Below, piece by piece: positions 32,745 to 42,740 of a stretch of DNA of 52,680 nt. The notes beneath the pieces were generated by a model. That model ran no database searches, was not told the DNA's origin, and saw only the letters and a program-made list of their open reading frames with translations. This DNA comes from a virus: IMG/VR virus record IMGVR_UViG_3300035670_000286, positions 1 to 52,680 of that record; one strand, 5' to 3'. Position numbers and translations under genes: made by a program. Within the stretch, counting starts at the first letter, position 1, and each line of letters starts with the position of its first letter.

Positions 32745-32987
32745 TTATTCCCCTTCTGTTTCAGATACGGTTTCTTCTACTACCGCAGGAGGAGGAAGAG
32801 ATGCTAACCATTGCTGTTCTGCTTGTTCGTCAGTCAATCCAGAAAAAAGATCAATCACTTGACCTTCTTCTAGACGATATCTTGGCGCAAATGTTCCTGT
32901 GAATTGTTCTGGAAGTTGTGCGTCTACACAACCTTCACCTACTGCTACGCATTTACCAGTTTCGTCAAAATTTGCAAATAATGCCAT
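32745..32987 (-). CDS. small protein between the two fibre-like paralogues (80 aa)
   Basis: The protein begins MALFANFDETGKCVAVGEGC and ends in an acidic tail (EETVSETEGE). The middle has RYRLEEGQVIDLFSGLTDEQAEQQWLASL. A very good GGGAGGAA site lies in the end of the preceding gene. Its size and place right beside fibre genes recall tail-fibre assembly chaperones, but there is no sequence proof. It might equally be a small baseplate or capping subunit. Confidence 0.7.
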   Translation of the reverse strand: MALFANFDETGKCVAVGEGCVDAQLPEQFTGTFAPRYRLEEGQVIDLFSGLTDEQAEQQWLASLPPPAVVEETVSETEGE

Positions 32988-32990
32988 TTT

Positions 32991-34520
32991 TTATTCCTCC
33001 CAACTTGGCTTAAATTCAATCGTAGGTTGAATCTTCATAGGGAACCAACTCTGATATGATGTGGACTGACCAATTGTTGGGAAATATCTCCAAATCAAAG
33101 ATGTTGAAGAAATTGTATCACCAAACATTCTACCAGAGCAATTCAAATACATACCTGCTGCGCCAGAACCACCGTCTTGGTTCTGAGAAAGTTGTCCTAC
33201 CAAAAAGTCTCCATTTCCTGTTGGAACAACCGCTCTAGAGCCAGCACCTGACGCTTGGTCTTCATACTTTCTCCATCTAACATCATCACCTGAAGCATTT
33301 GCAGACTCGGTACTTACAATAAATCCAACGAGACCGGACATATAGTAGTAGTATGGTGCGTAGATGAAGATTCTAGAGTTATCGTCAGAGTTCATATGAC
33401 GAATACCATAGTTGTAACCTTGAGCAATATTATATGAAGTGGTAGTTGAAGATGTTGAAACGGAGGTCCATGTTGCATAAGTTGAAGTATCGGTACACTT
33501 ATAAAGTCTCATTGTTCCACCGCTTGACGAATCATTTTTGTCCCATCCGCTAATCCACATAGTATTATCATCACACAAAATAACTTTCATCATTTGTGAT
33601 GATTGAACAGTCTGTGCCTGACTCCAAGAAGGTAACGAAATATCATAATAGTTGTATCGCGAAGACCCTGCGGCTACAGCACTCTCAATCCAAGTTTTAA
33701 CTTCAAGTGTTGTGGTATTTTGAGAAATCTGATTCTGCAAATCAACGATATGCAGTCTCCATGTGCCTGTTGTGGATGAAGATTCAAGATAAGCAAGTTT
33801 GTTGGTATTTCTGTTGTGGCAGATCATACCATAGTTTCTAAAATAACTTGAATTGTTTGCAGTTGTAGTTGTTGTCTCTAATGTAGCCGCACCATAACCT
33901 TTGCTCACACCAGATGGAGAACTATACTGAGAACCAGTATACATGTTCGATCCGCTGAAGAAAAACTCAGGATTGACTGATGGTGATGTAATATATGCGT
34001 TATTCATACCGATAGGCATCTTCATAATCTTACCTTGATATGCGATCAAATCATAAGTTTGATTGAATCTACGCTCACCTACAATAATTCCACTATGAAC
34101 TGGTGCATAGTTGAAGTTTTCGGTATATGTAAAGTTAAAGGAACCGTTATCAAATGCTCTGAAAAATGCTCCGCAACCTGTATTGTAACTTTGTGGGCAT
34201 CCAACATAGCCTGATTGTGGAGAGAAACTCTCACTTGAAACTTGTGTGCCAGAACTTCCTGCAAAATAATAACCTGAAGTCATTGCTTCGTTAGAACCTT
34301 CAGGAACAGTTCTAAGAACGTTAGCCTGTGAAGAACCTGAACCATATGTTACTGTCATTGGCGTCCATGGGTTTTTGGAGAATGAAGTAAAGAAATGGTT
34401 TGTTGATGATGGTTGCGAACCATTGGTGGTAGAAATATATCCCCAAACAGGGCGTTCAGGAAAAATACCATTATAAAGTGGTGCGTTATTTCCTAGTAAT
34501 GTATTAAGTGTTGTTGTCAT
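32991..34520 (-). CDS. tail-fibre/adhesin-like virion protein, paralogue A
   Basis: A 509-aa protein paralogous to the 516-aa gene downstream (shared RPVWGY, TTNGSQPSSTNHF, NYGMICHNRNTNKLAYLE and the terminal YFPTIGQSTSYQSW motifs). Divergence is greatest in the segments between the shared motifs, as expected if the surface loops contact different receptors. No enzyme motif is seen. An AAAGGAG site precedes the start. Role inferred from position. Confidence 0.75.
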   Translation of the reverse strand: MTTTLNTLLGNNAPLYNGIFPERPVWGYISTTNGSQPSSTNHFFTSFSKNPWTPMTVTYGSGSSQANVLRTVPEGSNEAMTSGYYFAGSSGTQVSSESFSPQSGYVGCPQSYNTGCGAFFRAFDNGSFNFTYTENFNYAPVHSGIIVGERRFNQTYDLIAYQGKIMKMPIGMNNAYITSPSVNPEFFFSGSNMYTGSQYSSPSGVSKGYGAATLETTTTTANNSSYFRNYGMICHNRNTNKLAYLESSSTTGTWRLHIVDLQNQISQNTTTLEVKTWIESAVAAGSSRYNYYDISLPSWSQAQTVQSSQMMKVILCDDNTMWISGWDKNDSSSGGTMRLYKCTDTSTYATWTSVSTSSTTTSYNIAQGYNYGIRHMNSDDNSRIFIYAPYYYYMSGLVGFIVSTESANASGDDVRWRKYEDQASGAGSRAVVPTGNGDFLVGQLSQNQDGGSGAAGMYLNCSGRMFGDTISSTSLIWRYFPTIGQSTSYQSWFPMKIQPTIEFKPSWEE

Positions 34521-34547
34521 TTTTAAAATGCTCCTTTAGCCTTTAGA

Positions 34548-36317
34548 TTAAACTAAGCGCCAGCCGTATGTTGCTCCAGACCAGACAAATTTTACTGATG
34601 CGTTATTGATATTTAGCGCAACGTCTGTTGTGGCTCCCATGATCTTATGGCTAGTATTTGCTCTTCCTACTGTTACGTTTCTTGCGGCAAACGTTCCTGC
34701 AACGTCAACAATTCGAACACCGTCTCCTAAAGAAGGAGATGCAGGAAGATTGATCGTGAATGCTGCGCTTGATGTATCAGCAAAAATGGCATCGTTTGTT
34801 GTAGCAGTAAGTGTTGTATTTGCTGTGGTCCAAGTTTCTGAAACCGCATAATTATCAACATAATACTTAACCGCATATTCGGTAGGAATTGCAGTATTTG
34901 AGGAGCCAGCGAGAGTTCCGTCTGTTGAGAATTCATCAACTGTTGCGCCAGTGTTTACGTTGATTGTGTTTGCGTAGACTGCGCCAGCAACACCAAGACC
35001 ACCAGCAACTATCAATGCACCTGTTGTCTTGCTTGACGATGCTGTGGTGTCTGTTAGTTCTAATGCACCAGCCTTAAGTGATGGATAAACTAGGTTCGAA
35101 TCTGAGAAGTTAACAGTAGTTGTTGGCTGTGTCGATGTATTTGCAAAGAACTTAATAACGCCATCGGTTGCATCACGAACAAGACCAACATATTTTTCTG
35201 TGCCATCATTGTATGTACCAACAACACCTAAGTCAAGAACGTCTGCTGCATTGTTTGCGCCAAGATAGATGATTGGGTTGTCAACTGCAAGTGAGTCTGT
35301 CGAAACGGTGTTACCGCCACCACCAAGAGTAATTGTACCTGTAATCGATACGTTACCACCAACGTTCAAGTTACCAACTAGACCAATACCGCCGTTAACT
35401 GTCAGCGCACCTGTTGTGGTGTTTGAAGATTCAGTATCGATTTCAACGTGAACATTTAATCCAGGATTGATAACCAACTGTGTGTTGTTTGCTGGATCGT
35501 CAAAACCGTTAGCGGAGAAGATAATTTTGTTTCCAGTACCATTTGAACCAGTACCAATGACTAGGTCGCCTGAATGAACTGTATTAGCAGGTGCTTGATA
35601 AAGAATGTATGCATCATCTGCTTTTGTGACGCCATAAGCACCTTCAGCATAGTTTGATGAGTTGATACCGAATGAAGTCCAACCGTCTGTGGTGTTACCT
35701 GTTGCGTGAATTGCAATGAATTCTGCGTATGCGCCATCACCTTCGCTCTTATTGACAATCAGCATGTCAACCGCAGCATTGGTATTTGCAATCGCAGCAA
35801 CTTTGTGGGTTTCCGCATTATCACCACGATCCGTAGCCCAGTTTTCTACGTCACCACCAGCGGCTAAATGTTCGCTTGCGTGAACGTGATAGGCATCAAT
35901 TCTGTCTGTAGTGTGTAGGTTACCGTTTGCCGCATGAATTACTGTAGTGTTTGCACCAGAACCGAAGGTAGTAGTCGCCGTAACAGTTGTTGAGCCTTCA
36001 ATTCTGACAGAATTCAAATTCGCCTGAGTTGTTGCGGTTAAATTAGTTACTGTAAGTCTGTCTGTGCTGGAATTATAAGAAATTCCCGAATCATCGGTAA
36101 TTAATCCACTTGCACCAACAAGAGCAACTCGACCGTTTGTTAGGGTACTAATATTTAAAGTATTAGAAAATAATCCATCTGCGTGAACTGATTGTGTCGA
36201 ATACTCACCGGGACCTGCTGGTGTATCAGTAAACGCATTCAGCGTGTTACTGATGTTATTTACTGTCTGTCTAAACTCATTGAAGGTATTAGACAATTGA
36301 ACTTGATTTATTGTCAT
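34548..36317 (-). CDS. tail-fibre-like protein with TTGAL repeats
   Basis: A 589-aa protein. It starts MTINQVQLSNTFNEFRQTVN, a helical start seen in many marine-phage fibres, and is then rich in Ala, Thr, Asn and Gly. Two repeats carry the motif TTGAL.V.GG.G: SSNTTTGALTVNGGIGLVGN (about 315-334) and SSSKTTGALIVAGGLGVAG (about 430-448). The C-terminal ~120 residues (TEYAVKYYVDNYAVSETW..., ending WSGATYGWRLV) may be the tip. It corresponds by place to T4 short fibre/whisker genes 11-12-wac but shows no match I can judge. Function inferred: fibre or adhesin. Confidence 0.72.
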   Translation of the reverse strand: MTINQVQLSNTFNEFRQTVNNISNTLNAFTDTPAGPGEYSTQSVHADGLFSNTLNISTLTNGRVALVGASGLITDDSGISYNSSTDRLTVTNLTATTQANLNSVRIEGSTTVTATTTFGSGANTTVIHAANGNLHTTDRIDAYHVHASEHLAAGGDVENWATDRGDNAETHKVAAIANTNAAVDMLIVNKSEGDGAYAEFIAIHATGNTTDGWTSFGINSSNYAEGAYGVTKADDAYILYQAPANTVHSGDLVIGTGSNGTGNKIIFSANGFDDPANNTQLVINPGLNVHVEIDTESSNTTTGALTVNGGIGLVGNLNVGGNVSITGTITLGGGGNTVSTDSLAVDNPIIYLGANNAADVLDLGVVGTYNDGTEKYVGLVRDATDGVIKFFANTSTQPTTTVNFSDSNLVYPSLKAGALELTDTTASSSKTTGALIVAGGLGVAGAVYANTINVNTGATVDEFSTDGTLAGSSNTAIPTEYAVKYYVDNYAVSETWTTANTTLTATTNDAIFADTSSAAFTINLPASPSLGDGVRIVDVAGTFAARNVTVGRANTSHKIMGATTDVALNINNASVKFVWSGATYGWRLV

Positions 36318-36319
36318 AG

Positions 36320-36565
36320 TTACTCTCTCTCTTTGGTAATTTTAAGCAATAGGGTTTTAATATCTGTCAGATCACACTTGAGTTGAACAATCTCATTCTT
36401 AAGTGCATCTATTTCCGAACTATTCTTATTTATATCGATTGACTTCCTTTTTTGTATCTTATATTTTAAAAGTGAGTCAATATCTGTATTTAAAATAGCC
36501 TTGGAGTGAGCATCTCTCTCCGTAAAGCCCCTAACTGGATCAGAAATTCTTAATCTAGAACTCAT
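36320..36565 (-). CDS. small coiled-coil protein (81 aa)
   Basis: The N-terminal part is basic and polar (SSRLRISDPVRGFTERDAHSKAIL); the C-terminal ~35 residues form a heptad-patterned helix (EIDALKNEIVQLKCDLTDIKTLLLKIT). It overlaps the stop of the 2050-aa gene as ATGA (36562-36565) and ends 2 bases before the fibre gene. This looks like a trimerisation or adaptor piece linking a fibre to the baseplate. A TATAAATA sequence lies inside the gene at 36427-36434. Confidence 0.7.
   Translation of the reverse strand: MSSRLRISDPVRGFTERDAHSKAILNTDIDSLLKYKIQKRKSIDINKNSSEIDALKNEIVQLKCDLTDIKTLLLKITKERE
36427..36434 (-). promoter_or_regulatory. possible internal late promoter box (TATAAATA) for the fibre gene
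   Basis: Exact TATAAATA on the minus strand inside the 81-aa coding region, about 110 bases before the 589-aa fibre gene. Could be chance, since it encodes I-N-K within an AT-rich gene. Confidence 0.4.
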
Positions 36566-39500
36566 GCTAGTGCAATTCCTCTTAGGTCTTTAATTTTTGG
36601 CGCATAGTTCGGATTGCTTGATAAAAATACTACCTTAATCGAGAAGTATTTATATCCTTGGAATGTTCTTCCGTCTGGTGTAGTATAAGCGACCTCATTA
36701 TTTAATACGCGGTAAATGTCTTCGCCGCTTGCGGTTGTGCTGAAATTGCTTTCTACTGTCAAGAATTCATTATTTGAAATGGTAGAAACAACTCTTTCAG
36801 TTCTCGCAACACCAACTGCAATGGTATCGCCAATTTTCAAATCTTCCGTAAATCTTGTAGAACTACCCTGAACTACAGAAGATGCGCTGTTAATCGTAAC
36901 GGTACCGGCTAGTAATTCTGCACCACCTGTTTTTACTCCAGCAGGCAATACATACTTTTCTTCCTTGAAATCTGACTGATTCAAGGTAAATGTTTCCGAA
37001 CCAACTAAAGCCATTTCAGTATAGAATTTATCGTCAAACGCATCCGAATCGTTTTCATTCAGAAGTTTTGCGTAAACTTTGATACTTGTGCCAGGCGGTC
37101 TATTTACATTCAAATAGACTGCAAGATCACTCGCTTCAAATCCGTCATTCAAAGTAATAATCTTAGTAATGTATCTAGACAACGAAGAATATGGTCCTGT
37201 TGGATTTTCTTCATTGCGAATTGTCATAGTCTGACTTACTGCATTTGATGTGGTAAAGTTAGTATCAACTGTCAGATATGTGTTATTAGACACATTCTGA
37301 ATTCTTCTATACTCATCACCAAAGAATGCGTATTCACCAGCAAAAACTGTATTAGAGAAATCCGTTCCTGTTCCAACAACAAAATTCGTGCCAGAGGTGT
37401 AAGTTACTGTACCATCAATTGCGGTATTGAGATCATTGTTAATGATGTTCTTTGAAAGATTAAACTTCAAGTTTTCATCGTCAACATATGGAGTAATATA
37501 TTTGTTAATGGATGTTAATGTTGCTCTTAATTGAAGCGATTTAAATCCATTACTTGTCTCTGCCGATGAGTTTGTAACTTGCTTTCTACTAGAGAAGTTT
37601 AGTCTTTCATAGTTTTTAATTGAAGTCCAATCTTCGTCTACGGCATATGTGCTGTCGGCAGTTTTAACTTCATACTGAATAACTGTGCCTGGCAATACCT
37701 GATCACCAATGATTGGATGAATAGCATCGTAAGTGATGTTATTCGCAACATCAAAGTTTGTCCAGTATGCAATTCTGCTCTGCGAAATATTAAACTCTGC
37801 AATATACATGGTAAACTTAGCGTCTGTATTCTGGCGCGCTGTCCATGTTCTATCATTTGAAGAAGAGAATAACAATCCGCTGTTATACGCAGATTCAATT
37901 CTAATATTCAAGTCTGGATTGGTTACGTCAATTTGTCCTAGTTCAGCAACCCAAATTGCAAAGTCTGGATCATTATTATCTGGTTTCATGCAGAATGCAT
38001 AATCAGAACCAGGTTTCAAATAGACTGGATTCTTAAACGCAAAGTTAGTTGGCTCTGACGCATCTTCAGAAGTATTAATTTCTGAGTTCTTCAAATATGC
38101 TTCGTCACCCACACCCGCATAGCGAGGTGATGGGAAACCATTTTCAATTTCTCTGAGTTCAACTCGAACACCTCTAGAATCTTCTTGAGACTTATTTCTA
38201 AAATACAAGTCAATAGAAGTTACATAAAATCCATTTGGATATGTATCCGGGTCAACATAGAATGACTGAGACAATGGGTCTGTAGACACGCGAGGTGGCG
38301 GCGGAATAGAAACTCTTGAAGTTTCAACTCTTTGTTCGTTTACCGTTCTTCTACCAAGAGGAACAATATTATCTGCACCAGTAAATGATACGTTGTATGG
38401 GCGCGAGTTAATTGTGAAGTCACCGGTCTGCTGCTTAATACCTTGAGCATAGATGGTATTTCTTGCGCTAGTGATTGTGGTGCCTTCAGAATTTGTCGGG
38501 CTGTCTGTTACTTTGAATTCTCGCTGACCAACATAGAATGTTTTTTCAGGAACACGGAAGAGAAGGTAAATTTCACCATCTTCAACATACATTGGGTCAA
38601 TAGAACCGTCTGCTTTAATGTCCCAATTTGTTCCTTGATTCTGTAAGAATCCAGCATTATCGAATTCATCATTCAATTCTTCAATGGTAGTATTGTTCTT
38701 CAGATAAATCTGATAGCAATTTTCAGTTACATTGATACCGTCAAAGAATGCGTAAATTCTAGAATTGTTTTTCAAACCATTCGCTCGGATGATGAATTCT
38801 CTTTCTCTCATCCATAATGCGGTTTCAACTCTAATAACACGTTCGAAAGAAACTTCTTGTTTGCCTGTAGCAGATTGAGAGCCTGATGCAAGTTGATTAA
38901 ATGCATCTGCGGTTGTTCTTTGAAGTTGTGTCGTTACTTGTTGTCCTTGACCCCATGTGCCACCTGCTTCAGTTCTTGTTTGTGCAGTCCCAGCAACAAG
39001 AGAGGTCTGCTCTGATCCACCAACCCAATGAACATTAAGTGGTGCAACTTCAGAGTTCCATGCGTCAACCAATGCTCTCCAGTTTTCTGCATCGCCCGTA
39101 TCATCATAGGTAATTGCTTGTTCTGGATCGTTTACTGTATCGAAGAAGTTATCAACGTGAGGAATAACTTTCAAGTCTCCAGTCCAGAAGAAATTCAATT
39201 CTTCTGCCAAACGCAACTGCTTAGATGCATATGACTGTTTGAGACCTGCTGCTTCAACTTCAGTATATGGCAACATAATTTTGTTACCATCTTGTCTTTC
39301 TGTAGTAGAAGAACCTGACTGAAATTTAAAGTCGATTGTGTTTGCGTTATCTTGCTTTGTGGTGCAGAAACGATTAATCTTATCGATAGCGGCGGAGAAG
39401 TCTGCGTTCACTGTGTATGCAACTGAGTGACCTGAGAATGGATCGACAATGATACCATTCTTAAATCTGTCAAGACCGTCAGAATCAAGTTCAGTAGTTT

Positions 39501-42500
39501 CTGCTGCTTGTTTTTCCAAGAATGAAAGCGAGGTGAAGTATTCAACTCTTTCAAGTCTCTCATTCATCTTTCCAATATCTCTCATTGTGTAACGCTTGTT
39601 CTTCAACAAACGAATTACAACATCTTTAGGCTGTGAAGGATATGGAGGAACAACAATCTCAGCAAGTTCTAGTGTGTCTGGCTTTGTTGGTGGTGTAATA
39701 GGAATCTGATTTCCTGCTGATGCAGGAGTACCATCATTGATACCAAATACACCCCTATTATTGATATAGACTTTAGAGATTCTACCTTTGTAGTAAATCA
39801 AGTCAGCATCAAAGTCTGATGTTGGCTGTGGGAAATGAATACCACCAGACGGAATCTGATATGTTCCAGGATCAACTGGATTCAATCCAGTTGCGGCAGT
39901 CTTAATAGGTCTGAAGTCTAAGCAATCTCTTAGATTGAAAGAACGTCCTGTTGTTGGACTGGTAAATACAGGAATGTCAGTAGTGTTAATTGTGGTGTTT
40001 GAAGAAGCACTATCATTAACTGGATATGAGTCTACTGATGCATAACCAAGACCTTGTGAGGTGTCATGCACAAAATGATCAAACACCACAAGCAATCTAC
40101 CGGTAGGAGTTACGCCTGGTTTTGGACGAATAGTTGCATGTTCATATGCATAGTCTCTTTGTCCATTATCAACATTATAATTACTGGTAACGTCTGTGTC
40201 TGATGTTGTCGCCGCGGTGTCAAAATCTGCGGATTGATGAATTGAGTGTATTTGATACAAGTCACCATATCCAAGACTAAATGGTCCTGAAATTCCGCTA
40301 GGATGTGTATTAGGATTCAGATTAGTTTCTGTTCTATAGTTTAGAGTCTTACGCTTTTCTCTTGCGTTTGCTCTGTCCATAGATACGATAACGTCAGCAG
40401 TAAATGTTGCCGATTCTTTTAGATCGATAACTACTGTGCCGGGTGAAGAAACGTTTACGCTTCTTGTTGATCCTGAGCCACCAAGTCCTGATAAATCGAT
40501 TGGTGCTCCAGTTGAAAGAACTTTTAGGAAAGATGCACCTGAAGCACCTGCTGTATGAGAATTTTCTAAAGTTAAACCAACATTACTTTCAATTGAAGCA
40601 ACTCTAACTTTTTGGCTGCCAATCTTAATATTGTCGCCAATGTTAAGTTGAGTGGAGAAACTTGTACCCGAACCAACAACTGATGTTGAACCAGCACCAA
40701 CTGTTACGGTGCCTGTTAGGTTAGAAGTTTCAACATCTGATCCACCATTATTAACAACAACCATATAAAAGTTGTCTTTTTGAACTTCGCTCAATACACC
40801 TGTACCGATGAATGATTCACTAGAATCAGTTGTCGCAATTGTAGCAACACCGGCAGAGAAGGTAACTGAGAATTTCTTTTTGAATCTGAAACCAGATTCA
40901 ATGTTTTGCTGCGTGTCTCTAATTGTCTTGATAGCATCAAAAGGCAATTTAAAAATCATGCTATTGAAAGAAGTTTCTTTCAGAGTAGCATTACCTAAAG
41001 GATCAAGAACAATGTCAGCAAATCGTTTTGGTGTCGCTGAGTCATAAATTGAACGAACCTGAGTAAATGATTTACCAGATGACATTTCAATCTCATACAA
41101 ATACAAATAGTATGATGCGTTACTCAAACCTGGCGTGCCCGAAACATATTCAATAGCACGAACACGCGCCTCACCAATTTTATTTCCAGTAACGCTTGCA
41201 GAAGAAAATGTATGATTTGTAATTACTTGCTGTGGAGTATCATACAAGTCAACTTTAGTTGCTTCCATGAAATCCCAGCCACCAACTAGTTCATTAACTT
41301 CGATGTATTGACCATAGTTGATTTGTGTTTTAGTCTGTTCGACATATTGGGTGTCAAGACCTTTTGAAATTTCTACAGGAGTTTTTACAATAATCTGATT
41401 GCGATATCCAGAAACGTATGAGGTGAATGGATCAACTTCAAGCAATAAAAGATTTGAGTTTCCACCCTCTTCTGCGGTGTATCTACCACCATTTGTTCCT
41501 GTATCTAAGTGTTCTTTAACTGTGACGATAGGATCAGAAACAGTATAGTTACCTGACTCTTCGTTAGTTCTTTTTGCAATAACTTCTTCTAACTTGTTTT
41601 CAATGGTCGCAAGTTTTCTCTTTCTTGTGAGACCATTTTCAATCTCGGAAATAGTGAAGAATTCATTTTCTCCAGTTACTTCTTCTAGACCAATTTTAGT
41701 TAGAACAACGTCAATCTTAAATCGATCAGCACCAGGTGCTTGGAAGTTAGGAGTTCCTTGTGCGTTATCAACAAGGCTTTGGTCCGCGATATAATCCACA
41801 AAAGTTTTTTGTGGAACAAGACCAACTTTATAAGAAGGTGTATTTGTATACTTGTCTAAGATAATAGACTGTCTTGAATGTTTTACAAAATGATCCGCGA
41901 GCCAAACAACACCATCGGCAATAGTGATCTTAGACCCATAATTCGAAATGGATTCTGTAGCAAGACCTTCATTTACAATATGCGTTGTTGCGCGAGTTGT
42001 TGTTGTCTGTGCATAATCTCTGCTAGTTTTACTTAGAGTGAACAATGTTTCATTGTTTTCAAATACCGAACTTGTTCTCTTATCTGATACAGAGAAAATG
42101 TCTATAATAACAGTTTCGCCTGCATCATTTACGGTGTTAGCACTTGTTGCTGTTAAAGTACCTTCAGGATTTTTAACAATAATTTTGTTTGTGCCTGCAA
42201 CCGGATCAATAAACGTAGCCTCAATGATTGCTGTGTTTCCAGTTGAAAGATATAATGTATTTCCTGATGTAAGAGAAGATGTTGCATTGTTTACTGTTAA
42301 AACAATACTACCTACTGAAAGATAATTCACAAACAATGTTTTAGGATCGCCACCTTCAATATCAGAAACAAGTCCACAAAGTGCTTTGATACCTGTATTT
42401 GCACCGTAAATGATCTTATTCTCAAAATCTGTCACATCAACTTCAGACCCATTGTAAAGGGTCTGAAGTTTTGCGAAGTTTAAGTTAACATCTAAATTTT

Positions 42501-42714
42501 GTTCACACCCATCGACAATTGCGCCTTGCTTGAAAAAATATTCAGCAAAACGCTTAATTTGGACTTGTTGAAGAGTTTGAGCCTGTGAGAGTTCTCTAGC
42601 CTGGATTGCGCGTCCAGGAACATAGAGAACCCTTACAAACTTTTTATCCTCATCATAATCATCAAAATATGGGCTGGTGTTTAACTCTACACCACCAGGA
42701 TTCGTATTAGCCAT
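36562..42714 (-). CDS. giant DUF4815-type baseplate/fibre protein (2050 aa)
   Basis: The N-terminus (SPYFDDYDEDKKFVRVLYVPG, RAIQARELSQAQTLQQVQI) is the mark of DUF4815 proteins, long virion components of marine T4-like phages. Later landmarks are DPLSQSFYVD, followed by strands of a jelly-roll-like receptor/baseplate part. Three copies of a ~60-residue beta-domain (G-T-V-T-x4-G-x4-V-x-G-x-G-T-x-F ... G-D-x-I ... L-T-V) occur at about 668-731, 1767-1830 and 1936-2003. It sits after gp8 where T4 has genes 9-10, and probably forms a peripheral baseplate part or fibre-anchoring arm. No late box is seen before it; it probably shares the gp8 promoter. Confidence 0.8.
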   Translation of the reverse strand: MANTNPGGVELNTSPYFDDYDEDKKFVRVLYVPGRAIQARELSQAQTLQQVQIKRFAEYFFKQGAIVDGCEQNLDVNLNFAKLQTLYNGSEVDVTDFENKIIYGANTGIKALCGLVSDIEGGDPKTLFVNYLSVGSIVLTVNNATSSLTSGNTLYLSTGNTAIIEATFIDPVAGTNKIIVKNPEGTLTATSANTVNDAGETVIIDIFSVSDKRTSSVFENNETLFTLSKTSRDYAQTTTTRATTHIVNEGLATESISNYGSKITIADGVVWLADHFVKHSRQSIILDKYTNTPSYKVGLVPQKTFVDYIADQSLVDNAQGTPNFQAPGADRFKIDVVLTKIGLEEVTGENEFFTISEIENGLTRKRKLATIENKLEEVIAKRTNEESGNYTVSDPIVTVKEHLDTGTNGGRYTAEEGGNSNLLLLEVDPFTSYVSGYRNQIIVKTPVEISKGLDTQYVEQTKTQINYGQYIEVNELVGGWDFMEATKVDLYDTPQQVITNHTFSSASVTGNKIGEARVRAIEYVSGTPGLSNASYYLYLYEIEMSSGKSFTQVRSIYDSATPKRFADIVLDPLGNATLKETSFNSMIFKLPFDAIKTIRDTQQNIESGFRFKKKFSVTFSAGVATIATTDSSESFIGTGVLSEVQKDNFYMVVVNNGGSDVETSNLTGTVTVGAGSTSVVGSGTSFSTQLNIGDNIKIGSQKVRVASIESNVGLTLENSHTAGASGASFLKVLSTGAPIDLSGLGGSGSTRSVNVSSPGTVVIDLKESATFTADVIVSMDRANAREKRKTLNYRTETNLNPNTHPSGISGPFSLGYGDLYQIHSIHQSADFDTAATTSDTDVTSNYNVDNGQRDYAYEHATIRPKPGVTPTGRLLVVFDHFVHDTSQGLGYASVDSYPVNDSASSNTTINTTDIPVFTSPTTGRSFNLRDCLDFRPIKTAATGLNPVDPGTYQIPSGGIHFPQPTSDFDADLIYYKGRISKVYINNRGVFGINDGTPASAGNQIPITPPTKPDTLELAEIVVPPYPSQPKDVVIRLLKNKRYTMRDIGKMNERLERVEYFTSLSFLEKQAAETTELDSDGLDRFKNGIIVDPFSGHSVAYTVNADFSAAIDKINRFCTTKQDNANTIDFKFQSGSSTTERQDGNKIMLPYTEVEAAGLKQSYASKQLRLAEELNFFWTGDLKVIPHVDNFFDTVNDPEQAITYDDTGDAENWRALVDAWNSEVAPLNVHWVGGSEQTSLVAGTAQTRTEAGGTWGQGQQVTTQLQRTTADAFNQLASGSQSATGKQEVSFERVIRVETALWMREREFIIRANGLKNNSRIYAFFDGINVTENCYQIYLKNNTTIEELNDEFDNAGFLQNQGTNWDIKADGSIDPMYVEDGEIYLLFRVPEKTFYVGQREFKVTDSPTNSEGTTITSARNTIYAQGIKQQTGDFTINSRPYNVSFTGADNIVPLGRRTVNEQRVETSRVSIPPPPRVSTDPLSQSFYVDPDTYPNGFYVTSIDLYFRNKSQEDSRGVRVELREIENGFPSPRYAGVGDEAYLKNSEINTSEDASEPTNFAFKNPVYLKPGSDYAFCMKPDNNDPDFAIWVAELGQIDVTNPDLNIRIESAYNSGLLFSSSNDRTWTARQNTDAKFTMYIAEFNISQSRIAYWTNFDVANNITYDAIHPIIGDQVLPGTVIQYEVKTADSTYAVDEDWTSIKNYERLNFSSRKQVTNSSAETSNGFKSLQLRATLTSINKYITPYVDDENLKFNLSKNIINNDLNTAIDGTVTYTSGTNFVVGTGTDFSNTVFAGEYAFFGDEYRRIQNVSNNTYLTVDTNFTTSNAVSQTMTIRNEENPTGPYSSLSRYITKIITLNDGFEASDLAVYLNVNRPPGTSIKVYAKLLNENDSDAFDDKFYTEMALVGSETFTLNQSDFKEEKYVLPAGVKTGGAELLAGTVTINSASSVVQGSSTRFTEDLKIGDTIAVGVARTERVVSTISNNEFLTVESNFSTTASGEDIYRVLNNEVAYTTPDGRTFQGYKYFSIKVVFLSSNPNYAPKIKDLRGIALA

Positions 42715-42740
42715 TCAAATATTTCCAATTAAACCTTAGA

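Noticed and set aside
36427-36434. Strong call of a late promoter inside the 81-aa gene
   Set aside because: The sequence is exact but intragenic in an AT-rich reading frame, so it is listed only at low confidence.
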